Below are positions 40,618 through 50,658 of a stretch of 64,000 nt of DNA, piece by piece (the stretch's first letter is position 1; each line of letters starts with the position of its first letter). The DNA lies in contig JALHMG010000032.1 of assembly GCA_022844135.1 (NCBI GenBank), positions 1 to 64,000 on the forward strand, in the 5' to 3' direction. Under the pieces are notes generated by a model that saw only the letters and a program-made list of their open reading frames with translations, was not told the origin of the DNA and ran no database searches. The position numbers and the translations under genes were made by a program. This stretch comes from Lysobacterales bacterium (lineage in GTDB: Bacteria; Pseudomonadota; Gammaproteobacteria; Xanthomonadales; SZUA-5).

Positions 40618-40634
40618 GGCGCGACAATCGCGCC
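40618..40634. terminator. Possible bidirectional terminator hairpin
   Basis: GGCGCGA-CAA-TCGCGCC, a perfect 7-bp stem with a three-base loop, lies in the 74 bases between two convergent genes. No T-run follows, so the activity is uncertain. Confidence 0.4.
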
Positions 40635-40654
40635 GCTACGATGTTCGTCGATTC

Positions 40655-41311
40655 TCAGTTGCCTGCCTGCAGCGCCGCTCTCAGCAACGCCGAGTTATAG
40701 CGCTCGGCCAGATCGTTCGGCGAGGCAATTGCGAGTCCCAAATCGCGCAGTCGTCCATCGGTGAGCCCGTACAGCCAGCCGTGCACGGTGAGGTGCTGGC
40801 CGCGATCCCAGGCGTCGCGGACCACGGTGGTCTGGCAAACGTTTTCGACTTGCTCGATCACGTTCAATTCGCAGAGCAGGTTAGAGCGATCTGCCTCGGG
40901 CGCGTCGTCGAGCGCTCGGGCGTGTTTGTTGGCGACATCGCCGACGTGACGCAACCAGTTATCGGCAATGCCCACGCGCCGACCCTCGAGCACGGCACGA
41001 ACGCCCGAGCAGCCGAAATGGCCGCAGACAATAATGTGCTCCACCTTCAGCAAATCGACGGCAAACTGGATGGCGCTTAAGCAGTTGAGATCGGCGTGGA
41101 CAACAACGTTGGCGACGTTGCGATGGACGAAGATTTCGCCGGGATTGAGTCCCGTGATCTGGTTGGCCGGCACGCGCGAATCCGAGCAGCCGATCCACAA
41201 GTACTTGGGCGATTGCTGATGCAGCAAACGCTCGAAGAACTGCGGATCTGCGGCGCGCATGGACGCGGCCCATTCGCGATTCCTATCGAGCAAGTCGTCG
41301 AGCGTGTTCAC
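40655..41311 (-). CDS. can: Beta-class carbonic anhydrase
   Basis: Reversible hydration of CO2; 218 residues. The zinc ligands fall at Cys42, His98 and Cys101, with Asp44 of the CSDSR motif; these positions equal those of the E. coli Can enzyme. SPKYLWIGCSDSRVPAN and VCGHFGCSGVRA are the two diagnostic blocks. Its start overlaps the stop of the Uma2 gene, suggesting co-translation. Confidence 0.97.
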   Translation of the reverse strand: MNTLDDLLDRNREWAASMRAADPQFFERLLHQQSPKYLWIGCSDSRVPANQITGLNPGEIFVHRNVANVVVHADLNCLSAIQFAVDLLKVEHIIVCGHFGCSGVRAVLEGRRVGIADNWLRHVGDVANKHARALDDAPEADRSNLLCELNVIEQVENVCQTTVVRDAWDRGQHLTVHGWLYGLTDGRLRDLGLAIASPNDLAERYNSALLRAALQAGN

Positions 41312-41877
41312 TCAGAAGTGGGGACGCTGGAATCATCGAACACAATGTCGGCATAGATCTCGTCAAGCGACAAGACACCGGGCGGGCAGGGCAGCTCGAT
41401 GCTGCCGTCGGTGATCGAGGTGAAGTGCCAGAACGCCCCCGCGCGGCGGAGCACGTCGACGCGGCGCTCAGATTGCGACACCATCAGATAAGCTTCAAGT
41501 TCCGGCGTTGCGAGATAGGTGTGCATTTTCTCGCCGCGGTCGAACGCCTCCGTCGTTGGGCTTAGAACCTCGATCACCAGACACGGCTGCGTTTCGACGT
41601 GGCTGTCGGTCGCGGGTGTGCAACTCACCATGACGTCGGGATATAGCGTCCGCGAACTGCGTTTGAACTTGACATCTGCGATCAAGACTCGGCAATTGGC
41701 GGTCCGAATCGAGCGCAACGCGATGTAGATGTTTCCGGCGATCTGGTTGTGCCGTTGTGAGGCGCCGGCCATCGCAAAGACCTGGCCATCGAAAAACTCA
41801 TGGCGCTCTTCGCTGCGCTCTTCGAGTGCGAGGTACTCGGCTTCGCTGATGGTCTTTCGTGCGGGTTCGGCTGGCAT
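41308..41877 (-). CDS. Uma2 family (DUF820) PD-(D/E)xK nuclease-like protein
   Basis: A 189-residue protein. It starts ISEAEYLALEERSEERHEFFDGQ and carries the nuclease-like core YPDVMVSC, then LVIEVLSPTTEAFDRGEKMHTY. This matches the Uma2/DUF820 family, common in cyanobacteria and sporadic in other phyla, whose role is not known. The sporadic pattern suggests horizontal transfer. It overlaps the carbonic anhydrase start by four bases, an unusual pairing. Confidence 0.9.
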   Translation of the reverse strand: MPAEPARKTISEAEYLALEERSEERHEFFDGQVFAMAGASQRHNQIAGNIYIALRSIRTANCRVLIADVKFKRSSRTLYPDVMVSCTPATDSHVETQPCLVIEVLSPTTEAFDRGEKMHTYLATPELEAYLMVSQSERRVDVLRRAGAFWHFTSITDGSIELPCPPGVLSLDEIYADIVFDDSSVPTSE

Positions 41878-41978
41878 CGCTGTCCTCCAACGCTCGGCAG
41901 AATTGTAGCGCAGCCGTTTGTCGGATCGAGGACCGACGGGCGCCGAGCGCCCGCCGCGTCCTTCTACTGCCGAAAGGC

Positions 41979-44201
41979 TTAGAAACTCGCCTTGAATTCC
42001 AACCCGTAAATCCGCGGCTCGTTGAGGAATCCGGTGAGGTTGTTGAAGTCGATACCGCCGACGATGACTTCTTCGTCGGTGATGTTACGGCCGAACAGCG
42101 CCACTTCGTACGCGCCGTAATTCCAGTTGTAGCCCACGCGCAAGCCACCTTCCAGCAGCGCTTCGCCGCGGAACTCCGTGGATTCGTACAAGAAGAAATT
42201 GATCTCCGAGCGATACGCCCAATCGGTGAACACGAAGAACTCGCCGCTACCCATCGGCACGCCATAGCGCGCTGTGAAGTTGGTGATGACTTTGGGCGCG
42301 TTCGGCAGCGGATTGCCATCGATCAACACGGTGCCATTGACCGCGCCGCGTGGATCGAGAACCGTGCAGCCGCCACCGCACGGCGCAATCGCCAGATCGC
42401 GATCGTTGATTTCGGTGTCGTTGTAGCTTGCGCCCAGCGTTACGAGCAATGAATCCGACAAATAGGCTTCAAGGTCGAGCTCCAGTCCCTGCAATACGGT
42501 CTCGTCCGCGTTGACCAAGGTGTTGAAGTTCTGCGTGCCGCCAACGGCCGTCAGCTGCTGATCGTCGACGACCGTGCGGAACACAGTAAAGCCCAATCGC
42601 GCGCGGCGGTCGAACAAGTCGGCCTTGATGCCGGCGTCGAACGACAGCGCGGATTCGGAATTGGCCACCGATACGACGTCGCCGAACAACACCCGGCCCT
42701 GGATGGAGGGCGCGCGGAAGCCGCGTGCGACGCGACCGAACACGTTGACCGTGTCGCTCGCCTTGTAGACGGCGCTCAGATCCCAACTGACATCCTCATC
42801 CTGGGTCGATACGCGCACCGGCCGCAGCGGGCCGACGCCCAGGAAGGCCAGCGGCGATACCAGGCGCTCGGCAACGAAATCCTTCTCGTCTTCGGTGTAG
42901 CGAATGCCTGCGCGCAGCGTCATCAATTCGGAGACTTCGAACTCGCCCGATGCGAACACCGCGGACGCCTGGTTTTCCTGGGACTGCCGCGCGTAGCCGT
43001 TCTGGCGATTGTTGTTTAGCGGATCGTAGCTGAAGCTATCGATTTCGAGATCTTCATCGAACCAGAAGGCGCCAATCTGCCAGTCGAAGGAACCCCACTC
43101 GTTCGATTCCAGGCGAAGCTCTTGCGTGATCTGCGAATGCTCTGGCAATCCATCAGCCGATTCGGCGGTGAACGGAATCAACCCTGGCCCAGAGGGCGGC
43201 GCAAAGACGGCGCCGAAGCCGCCGTCGATGTCGCCACGACTAAAACTCTCGACTGTCTCGTAGCCGGTAATCGAGTACAGCGTGGTAGAACCCAGATCCC
43301 AGGACAAACGTGCGCTGCCGCCAAGATTGTCGACCTCTTGCTCGTTGATGCCGTCGTGGGAGACGCGGTCGCGTCGGAATCCGGCCACCAGATCGTTCGT
43401 GCCAGGGCGGATGATGTTGGCGCGGAACACGCGCGCGGATCCGTCGAGCGCGCGGGCGCGAGCAGTGAATAGGGCCTCGAAATTCTCGCCTTCGAAGAGC
43501 ACCTGGCCACGTGCCGCGAAGTCGCGATACGACTCAAGTTCATCTTCAGGACCCGGAGCGAAAGTATTGGTGATCCAGTCGTCGCGGCGTTGGTAGGAAA
43601 CGCTGACGCGGCCCGACGTGCTGTCGTTGAAGCCGCCGCCTATCGCGCCCTCAATGTTTGCCGTGCCGTAACGACCATAGGACACTTGCCCGTAGCCGCT
43701 GGTGTCCTGAGATGGACGAACCGAATCGACTTTCACAACACCGGCTGGTGTGTTGCGCCCGAACAGCGTGCCCTGCGGTCCACGCAGCAATTCCACCTGC
43801 CCGGTGTCGAAAATCGGAAAGCCTTTCAGGATCGGGTTTTCCTGCACGATGTCGTCGTACACCAGCGACACCGGTTGCGAGGCATTGATATCGAAGTCGG
43901 TGTTGCCAAAGCCGCGCACATAAAAGCGCGGGAAGGTCCGACCGAATGAAGACTCGATGATCAAGCTGGGCAAGCGCCCCGAAAGAAAACGAATGTCTTC
44001 GCCGCCCGAGCCCAGCACATCGAGTTTCTCGTCGCCAACCGTGGTGATCGAAATCGGCACTTGCTGCACATCTTCCGTGCGCCGTTGCGCAGTCACCTGC
44101 ACGGTATCGAGTACCGAGGCTTCGTCGTCGTTCTGCTGCGCATACGCCGGCAGCGATAGCGCGGCGATGATGGCGAGAGTGAGTGGTTGCTTGCGGATCA
44201 T
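41979..44201 (-). CDS. TonB-dependent outer membrane receptor
   Basis: A 740-residue outer membrane transporter. The signal peptide MIRKQPLTLAIIAALSLPAYA is followed by a TonB-box-like DTVQV and a plug domain with RFYVRGFGN and QVELLRGPQGTLFGRN. A 22-strand barrel follows, ending in a terminal Phe (GLEFKASF), the BAM signal. I chose the ATG at 44201 because of the signal peptide and a GGAG seven bases before it. The substrate cannot be told from sequence. No Fur box or uptake genes adjoin. The plug class resembles receptors of sphingomonads used for complex organic ligands. Confidence 0.93.
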   Translation of the reverse strand: MIRKQPLTLAIIAALSLPAYAQQNDDEASVLDTVQVTAQRRTEDVQQVPISITTVGDEKLDVLGSGGEDIRFLSGRLPSLIIESSFGRTFPRFYVRGFGNTDFDINASQPVSLVYDDIVQENPILKGFPIFDTGQVELLRGPQGTLFGRNTPAGVVKVDSVRPSQDTSGYGQVSYGRYGTANIEGAIGGGFNDSTSGRVSVSYQRRDDWITNTFAPGPEDELESYRDFAARGQVLFEGENFEALFTARARALDGSARVFRANIIRPGTNDLVAGFRRDRVSHDGINEQEVDNLGGSARLSWDLGSTTLYSITGYETVESFSRGDIDGGFGAVFAPPSGPGLIPFTAESADGLPEHSQITQELRLESNEWGSFDWQIGAFWFDEDLEIDSFSYDPLNNNRQNGYARQSQENQASAVFASGEFEVSELMTLRAGIRYTEDEKDFVAERLVSPLAFLGVGPLRPVRVSTQDEDVSWDLSAVYKASDTVNVFGRVARGFRAPSIQGRVLFGDVVSVANSESALSFDAGIKADLFDRRARLGFTVFRTVVDDQQLTAVGGTQNFNTLVNADETVLQGLELDLEAYLSDSLLVTLGASYNDTEINDRDLAIAPCGGGCTVLDPRGAVNGTVLIDGNPLPNAPKVITNFTARYGVPMGSGEFFVFTDWAYRSEINFFLYESTEFRGEALLEGGLRVGYNWNYGAYEVALFGRNITDEEVIVGGIDFNNLTGFLNEPRIYGLEFKASF

Positions 44202-44352
44202 GGCAGCTCCAGGCGTTAAGAAAACGTTGCTGGAGTCTTCCCTTTTTTGCGGCTGCGCGCTACCCCGGTGCTGGAGCGATTGTTCCACCGATTGCGGGTC
44301 TCGACGGTGTCTTGCGTTTTGGAGTTCTGTCGCTAACTTCAAGGAGTCAACC

Positions 44353-44760
44353 ATGGGACTGGCAGAACGTCGTGCAACAAAGGAGTTTCAGGACAACCAT
44401 TTTCCAGCGCACAAGGCTGCTATCGATCGCGCTGCAGGATTCGAAGTTGAATTAGAAGTGCGCTGGGAGACGCTGGCGCGCGATGGCATGGCTCACTTGT
44501 ATCTGGAATCCTGGCCCAAGCTGTATTTCATCCCCGTCGAACGCGCATTTAAGGACATTTGCCGCGACGAACTGGGTCGCGATGCACTCCGAGCCCAGTT
44601 GAAGAAGGTTCGTGTTCAAAGCACCAACGGCAACTTCACCGCCGACTACTGGTCGCATTTTGAGAACGGTGTACTGACGCTGGAGCAGGAGCTCAGCAAC
44701 GTCGACGACGTCGAGGCACGTACCAAGTGCCTGATCGCCACCCTGGAAAGGGCGTTATGA
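44353..44760 (+). CDS. Conserved hypothetical protein
   Basis: A 135-residue soluble, acidic protein with AAGGAG seven bases before its ATG. AGFEVELEVRWETLA, HLYLESWPKLYF and WSHFENGVLTLEQEL are blocks I remember from a small uncharacterised bacterial family. No motif gives a function. It is transcribed away from the TonB receptor and is convergent with pilT. Confidence 0.65.
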   Translation: MGLAERRATKEFQDNHFPAHKAAIDRAAGFEVELEVRWETLARDGMAHLYLESWPKLYFIPVERAFKDICRDELGRDALRAQLKKVRVQSTNGNFTADYWSHFENGVLTLEQELSNVDDVEARTKCLIATLERAL

Positions 44761-44874
44761 AATCGAGCGCGATGTTGGGTAGCAAGCTGTTAACGACGCG
44801 GCCAAACGAACCTTTGCTCTGCAGGGCCTTCGCACGAACAAAGCGTCCGCAGGAAAACTCTGACGCGAATAGCT

Positions 44875-45915
44875 TCAGGCCTCGAACAGGCGCTTATCTT
44901 TGGCGTAGGTCATCGCTTGCTGGCGAGTGACGAGGCCGCGCTTGACCAGATCCTGCAGACACTGGTCGAGCGTTTGCATGCCGTAATTTGCGCCGGTCTG
45001 AATCGAGGAGTACATCTGCGCCACTTTGTCCTCGCGGATCAGATTGCGGATGGCCGGGATGCCGACCATGATCTCGTGCGCAGCGATGCGGCCGCCGCCG
45101 ACCTTCTTCAGCAGCGACTGCGCGATCACCGCGCGCAAGGATTCCGATAACATCGAACGCACCATCGGCTTTTCGCCGGCCGGGAACACGTCGATGATGC
45201 GATCGATGGTCTTGGCAGCCGATGAGGTGTGCAGGGTGCCGAACACCAAGTGGCCGGTTTCTGCGGCGGTCAGCGCCAGTCGGATCGTTTCCAGGTCGCG
45301 CAACTCGCCAACCAGAATGTAATCGGGGTCTTCGCGCAGCGCCGAGCGCAGCGCTTCGTTAAAGCCGTGCGTATCGCGATGCACTTCGCGTTGGTTGATC
45401 AGACATTTGTTCGAGGTATGCACAAACTCGATCGGGTCTTCCACCGAGAGCATGTGCGCGTACTCGTTCTTGTTGATATGGTCGAGCATGGCCGCCAGAG
45501 TCGTGGACTTACCCGAGCCGGTTGGGCCGGTGACGAGAATCAATCCTTGCGGCACGTCGATCAGTTCTTTGAAGATCTTCGGCGCGCCCAGATCTTCGAG
45601 CGACAAGATCTCAGAGGGAATGGTACGGAACACTGCCGCCGCGCCGCGGTTTTGATTGAAGGCGTTGACGCGAAAGCGCGCCAGACCGGGAATCTCGAAG
45701 GAGAAGTCGACTTCCAGGTACTCTTCGTAGTCGCGGCGCTGTTTGTCCGACATGATGTCGTACACCAGCGAATGCACGGCTTTGTGATCCAGCGCCGGGA
45801 TATTGATGCGGCGGACGTCGCCGTCGACACGGATCATCGGCGGCAATCCGGCCGACAAGTGTAAGTCAGAGGCCTTATTCTTGACGCTGAATGCCAACAG
45901 CTCAGCAATATCCAT
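44875..45915 (-). CDS. pilT: Type IV pilus retraction ATPase
   Basis: Hexameric ATPase that depolymerises type IV pili in twitching motility; 346 residues. Walker A GPTGSGKST at 130-138; Asp box (SVEDPIEFVH), Walker B (LREDPDYILVGELRD), His box (GHLVFGTLHTSSA) and the C-terminal AIRNLIRE all match PilT. It is divergent from a yggS gene, the classic pilT-yggS junction. Confidence 0.98.
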   Translation of the reverse strand: MDIAELLAFSVKNKASDLHLSAGLPPMIRVDGDVRRINIPALDHKAVHSLVYDIMSDKQRRDYEEYLEVDFSFEIPGLARFRVNAFNQNRGAAAVFRTIPSEILSLEDLGAPKIFKELIDVPQGLILVTGPTGSGKSTTLAAMLDHINKNEYAHMLSVEDPIEFVHTSNKCLINQREVHRDTHGFNEALRSALREDPDYILVGELRDLETIRLALTAAETGHLVFGTLHTSSAAKTIDRIIDVFPAGEKPMVRSMLSESLRAVIAQSLLKKVGGGRIAAHEIMVGIPAIRNLIREDKVAQMYSSIQTGANYGMQTLDQCLQDLVKRGLVTRQQAMTYAKDKRLFEA

Positions 45916-45984
45916 GACTTACCCCTTGCACGCGCGGTGCCTGAAGTATAGCCACGGAGCCCATGGCGACGAGAAGGGGCGCAC

Positions 45985-46644
45985 GTGGATTTGAGGCAAT
46001 CGCTGCAGGACATTCGAGCGCGGATCGCGACGGTCGCACACGGCCGGGCCATTGAGCTCGTGGGCGTCAGCAAAAAGCAACCGCTGGAGAAGATGCAGGC
46101 TGCCCACGTTGCCGGGTTGCGCGTCTTCGGCGAGAACTATGTGCAAGAAGCGCTCGGCAAGATGGCGCAATGGCATCCAGCGGACACTGAGTGGCACCTG
46201 ATCGGACCGCTGCAATCCAACAAATGCAAGGAAGTTGCGCAGCACTTCGATTGGCTGCAATCCCTGGACCGTGCAGAGTTGATCCCCAGGCTCGCGCGCT
46301 TCCGCGGAGCAGATCGGGCGCCGCTCAATGTGTTGCTGCAGGTCAACGTCGACGATGAGACGAGTAAATCCGGCTGCGCGCCGGATGCGGTATTGACCCT
46401 GGCTGGCGAAGTCGCGCGAGAGCCGAGTTTGCGCCTGCGCGGAATTATGTCGATTCCAGCGCCGTGGCCGGAGCATCGACTGCGATCAGCCAGTTTCGCG
46501 AGACTCAAGCGTTTGTTCGACGAGCTGCGCGAGGCGTTCGACGTCGACACGCTGTCGATGGGGATGAGCGAAGACTTCGAGTTGGCGATTGCGCAGGGAG
46601 CGACGATGGTGCGTGTCGGTTCGGCGCTGTTCGGTGCCAGATAG
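45985..46644 (+). CDS. yggS: YggS-family PLP homeostasis protein
   Basis: A 219-residue PLP-binding protein (PLPBP/YggS) that balances vitamin B6 pools. The PLP lysine is Lys30 in VGVSKK; GENYVQEAL, WHLIGPLQSNK, GIMSIPAP and LSMGMSEDFELAI are the family blocks. It starts at a GTG, because the family N terminus MDLRQSLQDIRARI begins there. Divergent from pilT. Confidence 0.95.
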   Translation: MDLRQSLQDIRARIATVAHGRAIELVGVSKKQPLEKMQAAHVAGLRVFGENYVQEALGKMAQWHPADTEWHLIGPLQSNKCKEVAQHFDWLQSLDRAELIPRLARFRGADRAPLNVLLQVNVDDETSKSGCAPDAVLTLAGEVAREPSLRLRGIMSIPAPWPEHRLRSASFARLKRLFDELREAFDVDTLSMGMSEDFELAIAQGATMVRVGSALFGAR

Positions 46645-46676
46645 CGAAGCTGAGGCCCGACGGATCGCAGGCATTT

Positions 46677-49562
46677 TCAGGCCCGGTGGTCAGTCGCGCT
46701 CTCAACGCGATTTCGGCCGGCCTGTTTGGCACGGTAAAGCGCGCGGTCGGCGCTTTCGAAGAGCTGAGTCGATGAGTACTGAGCGGATGGGACTGCGCTG
46801 GCGGCGCCTATCGAAACGGTGACGCCGAGCTGCGCGTTCATCACCGACATGCGCAATTGCTCGCCGGCGCCAGCCGCTGCAGCGAGATGGGCGCCGGGCA
46901 TGATCACGATAAATTCTTCGCCGCCATAACGGGCGACGAGATCTTCGCTGCGCCTGACGGAAGCGCGCAACAACTGCGCGATGGCCTGCAGCAAGGCATC
47001 GCCTGCGGCATGTCCGTGGCGGTCGTTGTAGGCTTTGAAATGATCGACGTCGATGACGAGCAGAGCGACGGCGCGTTGTTGCAGCGTGCAGGCGGTCCAG
47101 ATCGCTTGCAGGTAATGATCGAAGCGCCGACGGTTCGGGAGTTGCGTCAGCGCGTCGTGATGCGCCAGTTCGTCGAGACGTTTATTTGCGTCGGCAAGCT
47201 CGGAAGTGCGTGCGGCCACAAGTTGCCTCAGCAGCCGGGTGCGCCGCCAGTAGAGCAGCGTTCCGAGCATGACGGTGGTGAGCACGGCAAGCGCCACCAG
47301 GATTGCACGCACCCAGACAATCTCGTGCCATTTGGCCGAGAACTGGATGGGATACAGCGGTGCCGAGTAGATCGCCCCTGAAGGGTCGCGTGCTTCGATT
47401 TGCAACGCGTAGTCGCCCGGACGCAGGCGCGTATAGGTGTACCCGCCGCTTCGTTCCCAAGCAGAAAACTCGGGTTCGTAATTCACTAACCGACCGCGAT
47501 ACAAGACGCGATTGAGCGGTCGCAGGCCCGACAGGGCAAACTGGAAACGAATTCCCAGATCGCTGGGCGCGAGGACGACTCGGTCGGCGGGCGAAATCGG
47601 CAGCGGATGCTCCTCGCCGCTGGCGTCGATGCGCAGGGCGGCGGTAATGCGCAATTGCGATGTCGTATCGGCGTTGCTGCCGATCGTGCTGTCGTATTGC
47701 AGAACGCCATCGCTGCCGACGATCAGCACGCGCCCTCGCTGCAGCGGCTCGACATCGACGATGGGTCCGATCGTCGGATGCGAGAATGGCACCTCGCGCC
47801 ATTCGCCGCGCTCGCGAAAAAAGATCTGGGTACTAGTAAAAGCCCAGAGGCGATCGCCGCCTGAGACAAAGCGCAACAGCTCGTCGCGCTTGCGCAAGTC
47901 GAGCAATGCGCCAAAACTCGCGTCGACGACCAGCGCATCGCCCTCGATGCGATAAACGCCCGACGGCGTGCTCGCCATCGGCAGGCCGTTATCGTTGAAT
48001 ACATGTGCGTCAACATCGTCCTTGGCCGCGTTCAGCGGCTGGCGTGAGACGATCGTTCGCGACGCGTCCATGCGCAAGCGAACGACGCCGCGGCGACTGT
48101 TGCCGATGTAAGCTGTTTCTGGATCGACTTGAACAATGGTCTCGACCAGTTGGTCGGCCTCAGATTCAAGCGCGGGTGTCAGAGCGAATTTGTCGCCAGA
48201 CCAGCGCAGTTGGCGCAAACCCTGTTCGGTACCAACAAAAACAACCGAGGCATCGTAGGCGTCTGGCTGAAGCAGGCGCGGGTAAGTGGCAGCATCGATT
48301 AAGCGCTCGGGCGCGCGCTCCAGAAGACTGTGTCCGCCGGCCAGCAGCGCCGGCAGGCCGGCAGCGGCCGGCAAAAAATCGTAGGTGGCTTCCGTCGTCC
48401 ACTGCAGCGGCTGCGACAGCGCGTCGCCGTCCGCATTCGCTACCAGCTCGTAGACATCGGAGTCTGCAAACAGCAACACGCGATCGTCGAGTACGCGTGC
48501 GCCAGTGAACGATGAGCGGCCGGCTTGCATCGAGCCCAGACTGGCGAACGGGCTTGGCCATGAAAAGCGATAGAGCACCGTAGTCGCCGATACCAGAATC
48601 TGATCGCCACTGCGCACGACGTCGGTCAAAAAGCCGGCATGGATCGCGAATCGCTGCAGGCGCCTGCTTTCCACATCGAAAACCAGAATCGTGCCCGTGG
48701 CCGTGGTCATCATGATCGTCGTTTCGTCGAGTGCGATCGCCGCGTGGACCGCATCGGCCTCGAAGCCCGGCGGCGACGGGATCGCCTGCAGTTCGTTGCC
48801 ATCGACGATAAACAGCCCCGCGCTCCGGCCGATGCCAAAACATCGCTCGCCCAACGGAATCAGATTACTCACAAGATCCGTGAGCGACGCGGTGTGCGCG
48901 AGCGGCTGCCATTGCCCAGCGCGCCAGGCCCGAAAGCCCTCGCCGCGGAATTGCAGCCAAGTCTTACCGGCGCATTCCTGGACCGCGCCAAAACGGCCGG
49001 CATGGGAAGAATGGCGCTGATCGGCGGTGTCGGGATTGAAGACGAAGGTGTCGCGCAATGCACCGAAATGGATACCATCGCGCGTCTTTACGATTCGCCA
49101 GATGTCGGCGAAGCCTTGAGGCGCTGCCTGCGACGGTCGACCCGTCGACAAATCGGTATAGACGTGCCGGCCGAATGCATCGCGTTCGACGAAGCCGTAG
49201 GTGTTGTATCCGCCCACATACAGTCGTGAACCATCGATCAGCAGCGAACGTACCATCGAACCTCCGAGTTCGAGATGCGACCACCGTTCGCCATCGCCGA
49301 TCAGCAAACCATCGAAGCTTCCAACGTAGACCGTTCCGTCTGCGCCGCGCGCAACGGCGTAATGCTGCGGCAAAACCGGTAGCGGAATTTCGAAGCGTTC
49401 GACAATGGGTTGGCCCGTCCAGTCGATGCTGGCAGGCAACGGGCCCAGATAAGCGCAACCGAAAATGGCTGCGATCACGACCAAGGCGCGGCGAACGAGA
49501 TCGGCAGTGGCGGCCAAGAAAGACGACGGCAGGTCCGGACATGCGCTCGGTTGCGAGCGCAT
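46677..49562 (-). CDS. Diguanylate cyclase with two-component-regulator-type beta-propeller sensor
   Basis: A 961-residue membrane sensor from the chosen ATG. An N-terminal hydrophobic segment (ALVVIAAIFGCAYLG) leads to propeller-type repeats (YVGSFDGLLIG, YVGGYNTYG), a Y_Y_Y-like domain (YTRLRPGDYALQIEARDPSG) and a TM helix near 800 (AILVALAVLTTVMLGTLLYW). The C terminus is a GGDEF domain with active motif GGEEF, and an inhibitory RxxD site (RSED) five residues before it. So it should make c-di-GMP with product inhibition. The open frame continues to 49892; ATGs at 49607 and 49646 are alternatives, none with a convincing ribosome site. It shares no operon. Confidence 0.88.
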   Translation of the reverse strand: MRSQPSACPDLPSSFLAATADLVRRALVVIAAIFGCAYLGPLPASIDWTGQPIVERFEIPLPVLPQHYAVARGADGTVYVGSFDGLLIGDGERWSHLELGGSMVRSLLIDGSRLYVGGYNTYGFVERDAFGRHVYTDLSTGRPSQAAPQGFADIWRIVKTRDGIHFGALRDTFVFNPDTADQRHSSHAGRFGAVQECAGKTWLQFRGEGFRAWRAGQWQPLAHTASLTDLVSNLIPLGERCFGIGRSAGLFIVDGNELQAIPSPPGFEADAVHAAIALDETTIMMTTATGTILVFDVESRRLQRFAIHAGFLTDVVRSGDQILVSATTVLYRFSWPSPFASLGSMQAGRSSFTGARVLDDRVLLFADSDVYELVANADGDALSQPLQWTTEATYDFLPAAAGLPALLAGGHSLLERAPERLIDAATYPRLLQPDAYDASVVFVGTEQGLRQLRWSGDKFALTPALESEADQLVETIVQVDPETAYIGNSRRGVVRLRMDASRTIVSRQPLNAAKDDVDAHVFNDNGLPMASTPSGVYRIEGDALVVDASFGALLDLRKRDELLRFVSGGDRLWAFTSTQIFFRERGEWREVPFSHPTIGPIVDVEPLQRGRVLIVGSDGVLQYDSTIGSNADTTSQLRITAALRIDASGEEHPLPISPADRVVLAPSDLGIRFQFALSGLRPLNRVLYRGRLVNYEPEFSAWERSGGYTYTRLRPGDYALQIEARDPSGAIYSAPLYPIQFSAKWHEIVWVRAILVALAVLTTVMLGTLLYWRRTRLLRQLVAARTSELADANKRLDELAHHDALTQLPNRRRFDHYLQAIWTACTLQQRAVALLVIDVDHFKAYNDRHGHAAGDALLQAIAQLLRASVRRSEDLVARYGGEEFIVIMPGAHLAAAAGAGEQLRMSVMNAQLGVTVSIGAASAVPSAQYSSTQLFESADRALYRAKQAGRNRVESATDHRA

Positions 49563-49888
49563 GGCCAATCCGATTGGGATGCGATCCGTGCCTTTGGGCA
49601 GTGTCATTCGCCCGAATCCAGCCATCAAGAATTCGCAGCCTACCATCGACGTGCCAACGGCGTGGAATCGACGACGAAGATTTTCCGGCGTCGACAACCT
49701 AAGACCAGGAGATCTTGGTGCTGTGCACTTCAGTGCCGAGGCGTCCAGTCGTTCGACGCTCAATTCCGACCTGCCAGGCGGCCGTCGCCTGGAATGCGCG
49801 CACTCGCGGCGCCAGGTGTAGCGAGTGTCAGGTGGCAGCGTTTGCGCAGCCGACGCGCGCCGAGGCCCGGAACCTGCCGCCGCAAGTC
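49563..49888. other. Region between GGDEF gene and SOUL gene
   Basis: These 326 bases stay open in the GGDEF frame, but the translated part is low-complexity, arginine-rich and has no family features. I treat it as the leader of the GGDEF gene. I see no other gene in it. Confidence 0.4.
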
Positions 49889-50620
49889 TCAATCGGCGCG
49901 CGCCGACATCTGCGCGGCAGTTCTTGAAGATTCCGCACTCGCCGTTTCGAGGTCGATCAGGACCTCGTTGCGGCGCAGAAACGGCGGCACCCAGGGCGCG
50001 TTGTAGCGCGCCGTACTGACGCGGCCGGCCTTCATGTCGCGCTTTTCCAACGCCGCCCGGAGGCGATTTTCAGCAGCGCTGAATTGTTCCGGGCTGCCGC
50101 GCCCCGCAAAGCGCACGGCTGCAACGTCGCGCTCTGGCAGGGTGACGAGTTGGACTTTGTCATTGTTGGGCGGCGGCAGTGTTTCCATCGTCCATTCGGA
50201 TGGCATCGCGAACGCCATGCGCCAGCTGCGTTCGCCAGACTGGCTGCCCATCGCCATCGAGGATTCCATCAGCACCGGCGCAGTCATCGCAATCTCCTGC
50301 TGAGCTGCGTTGTCGCCGAAGATATAGCCCGCGAGCCGCCGAAAGCCGATGTCGCTGGCTTCGCTAAAGCTACCCGCTTCGATCTCGGTCTCGGCGATCA
50401 ATACCGGACCGTAACGACGCAGCTCCATGTCCTCATCAAGCACTTCGGTGACTTCATAGGGAACCTGTTCGGTCGCCATGGTGATACTCGGTAGTTGAAG
50501 GGCGATGAGCAGCGCCAGAAGTTGCCAGATCTTGAGTCGGGAAAGTTCGTTTGCGGTTAGCACGATATTGATCGCCTCGACGCGTTGGGTTGAACCGGAG
50601 CGTGACAGCGGTCGGTTCAA
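49889..50620 (-). CDS. SOUL-type heme-binding family protein
   Basis: A 243-residue SOUL-domain protein. An N-terminal hydrophobic stretch (LLALLIALQLPSITMA) fits a signal peptide ending before TEQVPYEV, although about 30 charged residues precede it, so a later start is possible. YEVTEVLDEDMELRRYGP, AGYIFGDNAAQQEIAMTAPV and WRMAFAMPSEW are the family hallmarks. Some members bind heme; the function in bacteria is unclear. Divergent from the phosphoribosyltransferase gene with 38 bases between. Confidence 0.88.
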   Translation of the reverse strand: MNRPLSRSGSTQRVEAINIVLTANELSRLKIWQLLALLIALQLPSITMATEQVPYEVTEVLDEDMELRRYGPVLIAETEIEAGSFSEASDIGFRRLAGYIFGDNAAQQEIAMTAPVLMESSMAMGSQSGERSWRMAFAMPSEWTMETLPPPNNDKVQLVTLPERDVAAVRFAGRGSPEQFSAAENRLRAALEKRDMKAGRVSTARYNAPWVPPFLRRNEVLIDLETASAESSRTAAQMSARAD

Positions 50621-50658
50621 CTCAGCGTCGCCTTCAGATGACGTCGGCGTGAGGGAGC

